A stretch of DNA of 64,000 nt from Sipunculus nudus (GCA_026874595.1 CM049318.1:25694956-25758955), one strand, 5' to 3'. Counted from the first letter of the stretch, positions 43,875-55,800 are shown. Notes: generated by a model not told the origin, from the letters alone. Numbers and translations: made by a program.

Positions 43875-44605
43875 TTATAAGTGTATCTAAATGTGTTAGG
43901 TACGCATTCCTTTTTTTTCGTTGCCCTCATTTTTTGTAAAGATTTGCCCGAATCTGAAGGTGGGTGGGGGCAACTTTGGTGAATGGGGATAGGTTCTGAC
44001 TTGGGGGGACTACTGATTTTTTTTAAAATTACATTAAGTAATCAGTTGCATGGGCATATGCAGTATTTTTCGGAGAATTTTTGCAGGTACTGTTTACTGT
44101 AGTTTCTGTTTAGAGGTTGGCGATCAGAGAAATATTTGAAATAACATTTTTTATCTAACATGGATAAATCTTATTTGATTACTCGAGTATATGAACGAAT
44201 TTTATGGGACATCGGGACAGGTTTAATCTGGGAGGGAGGGGGATTAAAGACAAAACAAAACGAGTCTATACACGGTAATAAAAGGACAAATTAGAAAGAA
44301 ATATCTGCTGACCATGATAGCATTTATTTGAATTTCATGAATAAAGTTATGGTAATTTTATTCAGCTAGGATGTCGGGTTATTTGGAGCAATGGTTGTTT
44401 CGAGTGCTGAATGACTTAATGTCATATGTTATACATATTTGCGTTACAGAGCACAAAGAAAGATAAAATGTCAGAGGTTTGTCAATTTCTCTGTTTGGAT
44501 ATAATAAAAAAACAAAATAAAAAAATTAGACAGTGAAAAAGTGGTCATTAGTTTGAGGTGGTCACAAAAGCGAGCAAGCCAATAGGCGATGTTTGAATTT
44601 ATATA

Positions 44606-44654
<49 letters not shown>

Positions 44655-46170
44655 TCAAGTGTGAACAACAATTTTATTATGTGGAATACTCTGGAATATT
44701 TTATAGATGTCTCAAGTTCCGCTATTATACAAGTGAAAAGAATTTTCCTAATGAAAAATAGTATGCGATTAACTGTAACAAAATAGTGGAATTATATAAA
44801 TAACAACAGCACATATAATAAACATATATTATCATAAAACAAACTTCCATACCACATCCGCAACAGGAACAAACCGGATACCACCACAATTGATATAAGA
44901 ATACACACCTCGACCGGGTTAAAGCTAATGCATATAGTCATTTATGTCGAACAATTGGTTTAAAACTTTTTTCAAATGCCTCAACTGGTCCTTTGCAGAA
45001 ATACGTGTAACAAATGTTGTTCTATATAAAGGTATTTCAGTGACAGAACATTTGATCTGTACAGGTTATCTACATGCTGACCAGCCTCCGTTTAGCAAAC
45101 GCCCATATCGCATCATTAGCCGTCAACATTACGTGTTATACATTCTAAAACAACATGTGTTCAAGAAATGTAATAAAAAGCCAAGGCTCAGTAGGCCGCG
45201 TGCCCAGCCTGGCTGCGGCATACGTCTTGAACCGCGATCGGCCGACCTTTGACCCGTGACGTTGAGACGGGTACTCCGTGTGTTGAGCGTTTGGAGCAAA
45301 ACAAGCAAGCATGGCTCACACATACAAAACTTTCCTATAGAGGCTGCATGTGTTTGGCTATTACATGAACAGCTAATGAATATAACATGACCTGCAGGGG
45401 AATAATAGGAGATAAGGACAAATGACATCACTCACAGAACTGTAACCCGCTACTGAGCATTTCACCAGCAGTTATATTTGCCTTGATAGCACACAAATTA
45501 ATTTATATAATTCATGACCAAACTGGTACCCTGCACAATTAATGATTAAATTAAAAAACTTATATGAATCTTATAAATAGATTTTTGTGCGTCACTGGCT
45601 TATCTATCAATATTTACTTGTGTAAAGAAAAGCCCTTCTAGAATTCGGTGATATATACTTATTTCCAGAATTTTACAGAAATTGGCTCCTTTTAATCAGT
45701 GAATCCAAGCTTGTTAATGTTGACATGCAAACTCTGACATGAAACGGCGTCATGAACAATATACGAATTCTTTACTATTTTCGCAAATAACGACCTTTAC
45801 TGAAAAATATATTTCAATAACCATTCAGAGTTTCATTAAATACAACATCTTGATGAGAAAACTTTAATTAATTAAGATAATCACTCATTCTAATACTAAA
45901 GCAATCCTCTCAAACGTGCACGATGCCTAGTGGTTGAAATCTGAAACAGCTATTATGCGCGGGAAAATCCATACAGCATGTTTGATTGTGGCCCACAACA
46001 TCGAAGCCAATAAACGGTGGATTCAGAAAGTTTTCATGACAGTAACACCGATCCCAGCTGTGACAGCAGAACTTGTGCGATATTTGATATATCGTAACTA
46101 CTGGACGGAATTTTATGAAACTCGAAAATATAATCAAGTCACATGTTAATAGCTGTGTCTTCCTTTTAAG
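43875..46170. other. no recognised gene; one (TA)n array
   Basis: (TA)n at 44599-44638 followed by (GT)n. Open frames at 44944-45252 and 45934-46149 have no recognisable motifs. Confidence 0.5.
44599..44638. repeat. (TA)n and (TG)n microsatellite
   Basis: TA run passing into TGTATGTGTGTGTGTG. Confidence 0.9.
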
Positions 46171-46229
46171 TTGAGCTCTGACTTCTGTCCATCTGTGTGC
46201 TTTTTAACACACAAGCCTATATATATATA

Positions 46230-46750
46230 TATATATTTTGGGACTCGTTTGACCAATCTGGCTGAAATTTTGCACGAGTATAACCCTTTGATAGCGTTAT
46301 ATCATACAAAAAACAGGTGGCGCCATCTACAATTTTTTTGTACAGAGTCCATCTGTTCGTCTGCTTGAGTTCAAAACACTCATATCTCAGTAGTTGTTTG
46401 ACTTTTTTTAACTCAAATGTTGAATGTGTATATATACTTGATAGATTTTTCATTTATATGACAGGTGGCGCCACCTACGATCGCGTTTACGCTCCAGACA
46501 TCCATGCTAATATCTCAGGACTGGTTCGACATATCGGCCTTATGCAAATTTTGTGGCCCAACCTACAACCATTTTTGCGTACTGTCCATCTATTCATCTG
46601 CCTATAATCACTCATAACTCAGTAGTGGTTTGACTTATCCACCTGTAATACTGCATGTGTATATTTCTTGGATAGCTTTCTTCTTCAAATGACAGGTGGC
46701 GCCACCTACAATCAGGTTTACGTGGCAGACATCCATTCTAATATGCAATA
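46230..46750 (+). repeat. diverged repeat units centred on GGTGGCGCCACC (array 1)
   Basis: The palindrome GGTGGCGCC(A/-)CC occurs at 46316 (last bases ATC), 46464 and 46695, each in the context ACAGGTGGCGCCAYCTAC. Between them are related sentences such as CATATCTCAGTAGTTGTTTGAC and CATAACTCAGTAGTGGTTTGAC, and GGCTGAAATTTTGCAC-like stretches. Spacing is 148 and 231 bp. Same family as 61930-62920. Confidence 0.75.
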
Positions 46751-47383
46751 CATCTCACTCTTTTTTCCCTTTCCACTCAATCCATGCCTCACTTCACCCA
46801 TACCTCTCTGATTTAACGGATACTCGTGGTATGGTCGACTATCCGTATTCTAGTTCTTTGTTTTTTTTTTTTTTGGTTTTTTTTTCTACGAGAATGTATA
46901 ATGACTCATGTTGTCAAAACATTTCTTTATGTAGATCGAAGCCAGTACCTGTAAATGGTTAAGCATCTATTGCTTATAGAGCCAGTTGTCCACAGTTATA
47001 TGTAAACTTGTTTGGGTCTTATTTCATCAAAGCAGATTGAGCACGGGGTATGACGTCTTGTCGGTGGTGGACAAACACGAGGACAGACAGACACATGCAC
47101 TGTATGAGAGTATAACCAGCAACATGACGTCATCTCCGGCTTGGTGGTGAAGGTAATGACATCACAACATCGTCTGTTGCTGGACCTGTCATGACCTGTT
47201 AAGCCCTGGGTAGCGGATGGAGGACTTATTTTGCTACTGGTTAAATCCACTTTCTTCCTCTTTGATGAGAACAAAAATAGCCTTATGAACATTTTTGTGT
47301 TTTGTATAAGTGCCTGAAGTAGTCAATCGCCATGGTTTAACGTTTATCTTACTTCATTCATGACTCTCCGTCCATCCTCACTC

Positions 47384-47430
<47 letters not shown>

Positions 47431-47561
47431 ACACGAGTCTCTCGCTGCGTCTCTCTCTCTCTTTATCTTACATTGTCTCTCTTTGCCTATTTATTATTCG
47501 TACCCTCTTTTTTCTCTTTCACTTTCTTCACTCTCTCTCCATGTTTTGCTCCCCGCCGAAG

Positions 47562-47601
<40 letters not shown>

Positions 47602-48495
47602 CACCACCGCAAATGAATGTTTATACCGGGAAAGGACTGTAGGCCTACAAGCCTTTTCCCCTATTTACAAGCTTTTCCCTGAACAATTTTGTCATCATTT
47701 TGCTGTGTAATCAGACATAAAACCACACTCTTTCACACCAGATTCGGCCCTGTTTACAATTGTCCGCCTCGGCTTTACTAAGTAATGTAATGTCAGTCCT
47801 AAGGTTACGTATATTGAAATTGATGTCCATACAATGAGAGTTGCAGTAATATAATCCACGACAATATCGAGATAATACTGGCCCCATGGAGTTGTAACAA
47901 CTATTCGATACTTAATTTGAACATCGATGGAGAGGTTAGTAAGTTCGAACCCCACCTGACGGGGAGGGGGGTTCCTTTTTAGCACATTTTGCTTCATTAT
48001 GTTACGGTAACCCCCCCCCCCCCCCCCCCTATCACACACAAACACTTCGCGGGAGTTGTGGATCTTATATAAGGTATGACTTTCGTTGAAACCTGTCCCC
48101 TCCTACAAATCTTAGATCAACCCCCCGGCTGTTATCAAACACTTGTAGCACTGTTGCTTGTTCCTGTTCATCAGGAAATTAGAGCGGGCCGTATGTGTGC
48201 ATCATCTGCTCATCATCATTCACCCACCATATGTTTCTTCACAACACCGGATCTTCGTTGCGGAAGGATTTTATTAAGAAAAATGTGAAATATAAAATGC
48301 TTTGTGAAGGTTTAAAATTAAATAAGCTGTAAAACCGTAATGTTTTCACGTGTCTCACCAGAAAAATGCCTGAGGATTTTTAACTAAATTTTCGATTAGT
48401 TTACATCATGAACTCATCACCGATGTAACTAAGACGACAGGAGCATTCTCAAATATTGTGACATTTCACTTTATTTTTCACCCAAGTAAAAAACC
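46751..48495. other. no recognised gene; CT and poly(C) tracts
   Basis: (CT)n at 47380-47427 and 47571-47599, poly(C) at about 48010-48028. A minus-strand frame at 47695-48045 includes a hydrophobic stretch but has no splice or start support. Confidence 0.5.
47380..47427. repeat. (CT)n microsatellite
   Basis: CT run with a second shorter run at 47571-47599 after a short C tract. Confidence 0.95.
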
Positions 48496-48499
48496 TCCG

Positions 48500-48990
48500 C
48501 CAGGTGATGTGAGGTATTATACTTTATCCTGATTTGTCTTTCAGCAATTTTTATCTCAACCAAGCGGCATTGTTATGTTTTTGGCGGCGTTGGTTTGTCT
48601 GTGTGTTTGTCTGTTAGCAACATTACTCAAAAGATGATTAACGGATTTTTTTTACATTTTTAGAATCGCTCGGCAAAAATACGAGGAACAATTGATAAAA
48701 TGTTTGGGGTAAATAACCCCGGAATGCGTGTGTTATGGGGTTTTATAGCACATTTGTTTACATGAGATAGTAACATGTGATATTGCCATCTTTGGGGTGT
48801 GAGTCGTGACGTCACAGAGGACAATGACGTCACCCTACGTGTACGTGCCGTTTCTCTGAAAGGTGTCAGTAAATCAACGTACAGCATGGGAGCCTTTTTA
48901 TAAGGGAAAAATGTTGCATTTCTGGCAATGCCTTGTGGAGGTAGGCCTTCATTATAATGAGCTGGCGGAGGTCGGCGTTCTCTGAGCACA
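48500..48990 (+). repeat. interspersed repeat, copy 3 (longest)
   Basis: Contains the 5' blocks shared with 30985-31330 and the 3' blocks (TTCTGGCAATGCC, GGCGGAGGTCGGCGTTCTCT, GAGCACAT) shared with 31490-31790, so it links the two partial copies into one family of at least about 490 bp. TGACGTCA-type CRE-like motifs recur in copies 1 and 3. Confidence 0.65.
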
Positions 48991-50178
48991 TATGTAGTTT
49001 CCAAAAGTTTTGTTGATTTCATTTAACATTTTTGACCATCACTCATAAGGCAAACACTTTAGGGACAATCCTCCAAATTTTTAGGGTAATACGGATCATT
49101 ATAACAAAATTAACCTCAAAGGATTCGGTCTCTTTAGTTTACCATTATAATAATACCATTATAATATAATTTCATTATATCCGAGCTATTTGTCGCTATT
49201 AGCGGGTGGTTTTGTACAGGAGGGGACCGGGAGTAAACTAACCGATATCAGTTATTGGTTCAAACCCATCTCAAGATAGGTCAAGCCCAAAAACCGATCA
49301 ACAATAACAATGTGAAACATTCCCATTTCTATAGCTATGTTCATTTACTGATAATGATATTTTTTATATACATTTCATCTGTTATATCAAAAATAAAAAG
49401 ACATATTTAAATTGATTTGAATTTATTTAAAAAAAAATAATAAAATCAAGGAACAAGGTACAGAACCTTCGCAGGTTTAACTTTACACTCATCAGCTACT
49501 TTCTATACATATAGTACAGTGAAATAAAAAAACCATAGTACTCTTGGATTAAATATGAACATTTTGTTCATTTTTAATTCAAAACTTCAAGTGTGCATCG
49601 GTATATCATGAGCAGATAATGGATCTGAACCATCTTAAAACGTGTGCGTGTGTCCATCGGCTGAACATAAATCCCGATTCAGGGAATACGATCCAAGTAA
49701 TTGTCCCTGACAAAAGACCAATGTGGAGGGTGCGGAAACATTCAAATTAATTTCGAAAATGTCTACATTTCCTTAACGAATTTCGAGAAAATAGAAATAT
49801 CTTAATTAATTTTAATTAATTAACTGCAATACACCCTTCTGGGGCTGGGGCAGTTTGAGAAACGATGAAGTAGGTATGTCCATAAATACATACAGCTATA
49901 TGAGAGTATAATCCGTCGTCACACATGATGGTCGGGGTCATATGTGACCCTACGGTATTTGCTGTGTCGGACTGCTGGTAATAAAGTATACATGTACATA
50001 GCAGAATTTCATGAGAGTCCTGGCGGAATCTTCTCTTCATCTCTGACTACTTCTTTATTATTAATAAACATTGATATAATTGTTATTAGTAGTAGAAGCG
50101 GTAGTAGTTTTGCACTAAACCAAATAATGTAAAACAATGGTGTCTAATTCAGCAGTATCGCTGAGTATGCGCACATTG

Positions 50179-50246
<68 letters not shown>

Positions 50247-50653
50247 TATATATATAATAACATCATAACAATAATATACTTTATACTAAAAGAAAACATA
50301 AATGACTATTTCATGATAAGTTACATCATACTAAGATATTTACTAGGACACGTGAATATATCATTATATAGTTCCTTGTGCTTACTTAAGAAGTAATAAG
50401 TCTAGATCCCTCCGTTCCGGCTGGGTTTCTTATTGTTTATTTCGTACCATGGTAATTTATATTCATGATTCTACAATTTTAAGCTCATTAAAAAATCCGA
50501 ATTCATATAATCTACAACATTACTGGACAATAATTCTTTGTACCTTATATTTATTTTCATGTATCCAAGGTTTGTTAAAACAATCTGCTCATATAGATCT
50601 TTCGACAGACTCTCCGGTTGGAGTACGCACGAGAAATGTATAGAGCCAGCACA
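48991..50653. other. intergenic, 3' of the TRIM-like gene
   Basis: Includes (GT)n/(TA)n at about 50176-50257. On the minus strand AATAAA sits at 50436-50441, about 215 bp past the TRIM stop, and is a possible poly(A) signal. Otherwise nothing. Confidence 0.5.
50176..50257. repeat. (GT)n-(TA)n compound microsatellite
   Basis: GTGTGTGTGT followed by about 60 bp of TA with one interruption. Confidence 0.95.
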
Positions 50654-52459
50654 TCAATGTGAGAATCTGAATAATTTTACAGTCTTTTCTTCCACGACCC
50701 ACAGATAAGGATATTTGAAAACGATATCGTTTGGATAGTGAAGATCTGTAAGGAGGTTTCTGACAAAAGTGCCGTCCATTTTATATTCTACAATTCTATG
50801 GTTCCTCCAGTCCGCCACCAGCAGGTGTCCGTTACTCATCCTGCTGATTCCTCTCGGGTATTTCAGTAAACCATCCTCTATCCCGCGGCCCCCGAATCTG
50901 GTCAGTACAGAACCAGCTTCATCACAGATGATCACCTCGTGGGTATCCCAGGTGGTAATGACCAGCCTGGTCATCCCGCCCTGACTTGTCTTCAGTAAAT
51001 CACTTAAATTCTTACAACCCCCAAAAGTTAGGGTCTTCCTACAGTCAGAATCATGGAGTGACTGTTTGGTGATCGTCTTAGAGCTGAGAATAAAAACATT
51101 TTCACCGGAGACTGCTAACCCACGAGGATTAGATATCGGAGGTTTTATTTTATGTCTTACGGTGGAACCATCCTGTTTTATCTGAGTCACGGTACCTCCG
51201 TCTGTACTGATGACGTAAACGTCACCGCCGTGTAAACAAACGGCTCTACCGTCATCAAGTAGCCGTGTCTTTGTACCGTTCTTGTACACTTTGGAAACGC
51301 CATTAGAATTACAGACAATAACGTCTCCCTCTAGTGTTCCACAGAGATGATCGGGGTTATGTATACCTTGGTTTTTACCACAGTTTATATCTAATACTTC
51401 CACAGGGGGCGCTTGTGTAACAGGTAGAGCAGTCACATCCGGTATACCACATACAACTTTACAGTCAACTAACGCGTCTAGTGCTTTCTTCACGTTTTCT
51501 ATTTGACACTTACTTAACGATATAGAATTAGTCTCTGCTACTGACGTTAAGGAAGTTCTGAATTGAGTACACATCTGCTCATCCGGGACCTCAACTGAAA
51601 GTAACTTGTCTAGAACTCCATCATCTTCTTCTTCCAGTAGGTCATTTCCGTTCAATATGGCGGCGGACGCCCGTTTACTGTGAGCTTCGTATTCGTTGAA
51701 TACAGCGTCTATCTTGGCTTTACACAGTCTTTCATGATCCGCTATCTCCTTCTCCAGTCTTTCGATCTCTCTCTTTATCATATCAAGTGTTCTTTTCATG
51801 TCTTCTGTACACTGGAATTGTTGAATATATTTTCGTTTTTCGGTCACCTCCAGGTTTCCTGATTTTACTAGCTCCTCTAACTCTCCAGAACATTCTCTCA
51901 CTTTCTTTTTAATCATTTTTATTCCGGTGGCCATATCTTGAAGTGAGTGGTCTTTGTGCAAGTCTCCATCAACACATTGTAAACAGACTCCACACAAACA
52001 AGTTGTACACACGCCTTGAATTGCCGCCCCATGTAGCTCGCATATACTTTCGGTTAACACGTGAGAGGCGAACAAAGGCACCTCCTTGTGTTTATCGCTA
52101 CAATCTTTACATAAAATTACAGAACACATTAAGCATGCGGTTTTTCCTTCCTTACCCTTGCATAAATGGCAAGAGATGATTTTCGATTCCTTGTTGAAGT
52201 AATCAGCAAACTGCTGGACGTTAATATCCATGGGTAAACTTGAGACGTCTCCAGATGGTAGTTCTGACTTCGTCCGGCAGGTGGGGCACTCTACCTGTGT
52301 CTCAGGACAGTGCCCCTCTCGGTGACGTTTCTCGTGCCATTCTTGTAGACAGTCGTTACAGAATGAATGTAGACACGGCAAACCTCTCGGCTGTCGTCCT
52401 TCTTTGCTGTTGAAACAAATGGAGCATCTGAACGGTGAGGACTCATCGGGTGTTTCCAT
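50654..52459 (-). CDS. TRIM-like protein: RING, two B-boxes, coiled coil, NHL-like propeller
   Basis: A single coding exon of 601 residues. I start at METPDESS (52459), not at the longer open frame from 52615. The extra 52 codons translate a (TA)n tract, and a splice acceptor (TATATATTCAG, at 52473) lies just before, so the upstream part is intron. RING (residues 12-61) is C3HC4: C12, C15, C29, H31, C34, C37, C58, C61. B-box-like zinc sites occupy about 97-133 (CHLC...C..C) and 140-171 (CELH...C..C..C...H..H). A charged coiled coil spans about 175-290. The C-terminal 240 residues hold beta-propeller strands with NHL signatures (YPRGISRMSNGHLLVADWRN, then HRIVEY). RING proteins of this class are E3 ubiquitin ligases. 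Invertebrate TRIM2/3/56/71-like genes are often expanded and intronless, with roles in innate immunity or mRNA control. The exact orthologue is unclear. Intact, no lesion seen. Confidence 0.92.
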   Translation of the reverse strand: METPDESSPFRCSICFNSKEGRQPRGLPCLHSFCNDCLQEWHEKRHREGHCPETQVECPTCRTKSELPSGDVSSLPMDINVQQFADYFNKESKIISCHLCKGKEGKTACLMCSVILCKDCSDKHKEVPLFASHVLTESICELHGAAIQGVCTTCLCGVCLQCVDGDLHKDHSLQDMATGIKMIKKKVRECSGELEELVKSGNLEVTEKRKYIQQFQCTEDMKRTLDMIKREIERLEKEIADHERLCKAKIDAVFNEYEAHSKRASAAILNGNDLLEEEDDGVLDKLLSVEVPDEQMCTQFRTSLTSVAETNSISLSKCQIENVKKALDALVDCKVVCGIPDVTALPVTQAPPVEVLDINCGKNQGIHNPDHLCGTLEGDVIVCNSNGVSKVYKNGTKTRLLDDGRAVCLHGGDVYVISTDGGTVTQIKQDGSTVRHKIKPPISNPRGLAVSGENVFILSSKTITKQSLHDSDCRKTLTFGGCKNLSDLLKTSQGGMTRLVITTWDTHEVIICDEAGSVLTRFGGRGIEDGLLKYPRGISRMSNGHLLVADWRNHRIVEYKMDGTFVRNLLTDLHYPNDIVFKYPYLWVVEEKTVKLFRFSH

Positions 52460-52472
52460 GGTATCTGGGTAT

Positions 52473-52521
52473 CTGAATATATATAAAGTTATGCACATAT
52501 CATAATTTAAAATAAAGACTG

Positions 52522-52590
<69 letters not shown>

Positions 52591-52600
52591 GACGAGAGAA
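52473..52600 (-). other. 5' UTR intron end of the TRIM-like gene with (TA)n
   Basis: A minus-strand acceptor TATTCAG ends at 52473, giving a 13-nt leader (ATACCCAGATACC) before the ATG. The intron contains a (TA)n array at about 52525-52588. The first exon and promoter are not identified. Confidence 0.55.
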
Positions 52601-53841
52601 ATCTTCAGTTTCCATGGCTTTTTTTACGACTCATTTAAATATGTTACATGTTTTATATGTTATTGCACATAAGGTTTACCTAAGCTAGGACTTATTTAAC
52701 GTTCAGGTGACATGGCGGAAGTTGATTTGGAAAGACTGGGAGGACCAGCTATTATATTTAAATCAAACATGGCTATACCATAGCATTTATATACGTTTCA
52801 TCACCAACAGTCAATTGGAGGTACTCTTAACACTGTATGTTATCGCATATTATTAATACACATGACCACATACTTGTTTGGTGCCACCAAGGTCTAAGCG
52901 AACACGGTGTAAACTGGTACCTGATCACATATATCACATTATGTGCTATATTTAGACTAGCACGGAACTGCACAGTCCAAGGTCCAAATTAAAGGCTGCC
53001 GCGGAGATATAAGTGTAAACACGGCTTGAACGGCTATTTTATACGTGGTCACGTGACACGGGAAGAAGGAAAAACATTTAAAACCGACAGCGCCACCACC
53101 TAGCTAGGACTATCGTTAACAGGTTGGTGTGTATTGTCTAATACGGCCTACATAATCATTCTAATCAGGTATCTGCTCGAGTCAGCTGATCCGCAACCGC
53201 ATTATAATAAAGGCCCGTTTCCATGTACGCTTTTCTGCGCGCAGAAAAGTCGAGACAGTCTAAACAAGATCCAAATACGCTTTAATCGCGTTTGCATTCA
53301 TCGCAATGAAAAAAAGCCGATTCTTGTACGACATTTCTGCTCGATATTTTTGCTCAGTACAGTAAAAACAGTAAACAGTACTCGGATTCAGCGAGCGGAA
53401 AAGTGAACATTGAAAATATATTCAAGCGTGATGAAATTTCAGCATCCATGGAAAACTGGCCTAAACTTAATACACGACATTTAGGCATGTGGAATGATGT
53501 TAGAGAGACAAAATTATCCCTGCCAGTGCTGGTACTGCAGGTATGTTCCCGTAAACATATACAGGTAGAAGCATCTATTTGGATCCAGTCAATTTAAGAG
53601 GCATGTCCATCACGAATTAATAGTTTATCAATTTAAGTCAATTAAGAAAAGGTGAAATGACTTGACTACACTCCGTTCGGATGTCATTTAAATGCACGCT
53701 GTCGGCGGTAGGTGTCGCTAGTATGATGAGAGGCCTATTGGTCCCAATGCTTTTACATTATAGAAGGCATTATATTACTTGGTTCCAAATTGGGTATATA
53801 CCCTAACGCGACATCAAACCGTCCACCAGGGGTTAATCCTG
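52601..53841. other. intergenic; presumed 5' side of the TRIM-like gene
   Basis: Contains the 20-bp palindrome CTTTTCTGCGCGCAGAAAAG at 53230-53249. A + strand frame at 53403-53597 with a CAG|GTATGT donor-like site has no family similarity. Confidence 0.45.
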
Positions 53842-54005
53842 CAGTGAAACCTGTTTGAAATACCACCTGTCTGATATCAGACCACCTGTCTAATATTAAA
53901 GCCATCTTTGAGTGATCCAAGAGTGTTCAAGTGGAATATATCTTACCTGTCTAATACGAACAACTGTCCAGTCCACGGGACGGTCTATTGACACAAGTTT
54001 CACTG
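53842..54005. mobile_element. 164-bp MITE with CAGTGAAAC / GTTTCACTG ends
   Basis: A perfect 9-bp terminal inverted repeat (CAGTGAAAC at 53842, GTTTCACTG ending 54005). Inside, CCACCTGTCTGATATCAGACCA and ACCTGTCTAATA recur, with related ACCTGTCTAATACGA near the right end. TA follows the right end; TG precedes the left, so the TA duplication is only partly kept. Same terminus type as the pogo-like MITE at 43768. Confidence 0.7.
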
Positions 54006-54366
54006 TACTATTAATTAATTCTAAAATATTTTGATATATCTTTTTCGTCTGGGCGGAAATAATGGTCATACGTAGCACCTTTACATTGTTTTGGACAACA
54101 GAGCAATAACACATACAACGTTAGAACTGATCTTGAAACGTATGTGATTTATGTGTTCAATTGTTAATGGAGACATCTAACCATTGACAACAATTTCCCT
54201 CACAACAAAATGTGGTATTCATGTATAGTCTCACACAAAAACAAACAACCCCCTGCCATACCAAATATCGCTCGTACAATTTGCTTTTTTTGTCTTTAGC
54301 CCACACCCCTATTACCTTCATTCACTAACGATTATCTGGTTACAAACCCTGGAGCTATTTTACAAT

Positions 54367-54465
54367 TAGACTGGTACCCCGCTCTATTATGGCACCGCTG
54401 CTCTTGGCCAATCAGAGGCAATCTATGCTTGGCTGAGGGCCATAATAGAGCAGGCTATCAGTCTA
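54367..54465. mobile_element. 99-bp MITE with 9-bp target duplication (MULE-like)
   Basis: The direct repeat TTTTACAAT (54358-54366 and 54466-54474) brackets a palindromic element. TAGACTGG...GCTCTATTATGGC pairs with GCCATAATAGAGC...CAGTCTA, giving inverted repeats of about 27 bp with a few mismatches. A 9-bp duplication is typical of Mutator-like elements. The flanks are well preserved, so insertion is fairly recent. Confidence 0.8.
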
Positions 54466-54742
54466 TTTTACAATCATCAAATCACAGAAGTATCTCATGA
54501 CATTATTCCAAAGATAATGATAAGTTACAACTAAATATCCAGGACGGTTGGGACAACTGTGGTCAGTCCCCTGCTATGACTTAAAACATCAACAAGAAGT
54601 TATGTACGGTTTCTATGTGGGGCAGGCCACAGTCACTTTACAGGTCAATACATTGTAACATTCTTGCCCTTTGACCTGGACCTCAGTTGTGCGGGGGTTG
54701 GGCATCAGCCCTGATTGACAGTCAATATTTAGATGCCCCATA

Positions 54743-54793
54743 ACCAATCACAATGCAGGGTTTCTACCCTGCCTTCAGTAGCCTGTATTTAAG
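54743..54793 (+). promoter_or_regulatory. candidate core promoter: CCAAT and TATA motifs
   Basis: ACCAATCAC around 54743-54750 and TATTTAAG at 54786-54793 are spaced like a CCAAT box and TATA box (about 40 bp apart). The predicted start site, near 54815-54820, is about 55 bp before the ATG at 54872. No initiator was scored. Confidence 0.45.
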
Positions 54794-54871
54794 GGAGAAA
54801 ACTCACCAACTTACCTTATCTTGGACCAGACAGTGGAGCCCTATGCCTGCCCTCTGTGGCGGGCAAAGGGT

Positions 54872-54969
54872 ATGGCTTCTTTTTCACCTTTAGGTTGGTT
54901 TTACGACAGTGTCGGCTACCCAGGTGAAGAGCCAACCACTACCAAAGAGCAGTCCTTTTATCTAGCCTG
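54872..54969 (+). CDS. candidate first exon of a small two-exon gene
   Basis: ATGG start about 80 bp after a TATA-like motif, 32 open codons (MASFSPLGWFYDSVG, then PGEEPTTTKEQSFYLA) and a consensus donor CTG|GTAAGT in phase 2. An upstream ATG at 54843 (CTATGCC) is in another frame and runs only briefly, so I prefer 54872. The segment is not obviously a signal peptide. No family recognised. Promoter spacing, donor and downstream exon phase all agree, which is why it is listed. Confidence 0.4.
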
Positions 54970-55454
54970 GTAAGTATCTTTCTGCTTCACTTATAAGTTT
55001 AGATAATAATATGCAGTCCTGATATTTTAAAGGTTTAGGCTCTAAATTTTATTCCAGTTAAAAAGTGTTATTTTATTTCTTAAAATCGTGCGAGTGCATG
55101 TTGCCAAAGCCTAGTTTCCTCCCAGAATAAATAAGCAGCTACAACATGAATGAGTAGATTCATAACTACTGTTAGTCTTCCTACCCGTCAGACGATACCT
55201 GAGGCAAGACGATATCATTGGAGGCAAGCTTTGGGGACGTTCATGAAAAAATATGAGTTGTTTGCATGTATGTTGATAGGGATATCCTGGTAAATGTCGA
55301 CAATCTTTGAGTGATCGCCAAAGACCCCCCCCCCCCCCCGCGTTACTTTTATGTATGCAATAACAGGGAACCAGCTATGTAGTCTAATATAAATACCAGG
55401 TACACAGCTGTCAATTGTGACTAATACTCTGCAGTAGGTCGTTCTTTAATCTAG

Positions 55455-55623
55455 CTTACTGGAGATCGAGCGAAAAGAAGATTCTTCTACAAAGAAGAAT
55501 TGTGCAGACCAGATTATGACCCGTGCTCGGGTTGCCTGGGAAGGTTTTCCATGGGACGAGTCCACAAGTTGGCATCGTTCTCGAAACTCCAAGACCACGG
55601 GCATTTTTAGGCGTGGCCACTGA
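55455..55623 (+). CDS. candidate second exon, small two-exon gene
   Basis: After TTTAATCTAG the sequence continues in the frame required by the phase-2 donor at 54969 for 56 codons to TGA (55621-55623). It reads LLEIERKEDSSTKK, then ARVAWEGFPWDESTSWHR and GIFRRGH. Together with exon 1 this gives 88 residues, basic at the end and rich in Ser/Trp. AATAAA at 55801-55806 is a plausible poly(A) signal. The other + frame is also open here, so chance cannot be excluded. Function unknown. Confidence 0.33.
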
Positions 55624-55800
55624 GGAGTTGCAAGATACTTTTATTTCTGTCATTCCTAATTTGAAAACTATGTCGCCGTAAACCTACACCCCCCCCCCCC
55701 CACGATGATTTTTAATTGTTTTGTTATGTGACTTAGGAAAATAGTGAGCGGATAATACGCGGCTATCAACGTGCAGCGTTAATCTGATCGTAATGCAGAA

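Noticed and set aside
45934-46149. 71-residue frame MKSETAIMRGKIHTACL...
   Set aside because: No motif, no splice context and no repeat match; likely chance.
47695-48045. Minus-strand frame with a hydrophobic stretch, possible membrane protein
   Set aside because: The start includes translated poly(C), no splice sites or domain signature, and nothing conserved nearby.
52460-52615. 52-residue N-terminal extension of the TRIM-like frame
   Set aside because: It is mostly a translated (TA)n array and a splice acceptor separates it from the RING-bearing start.
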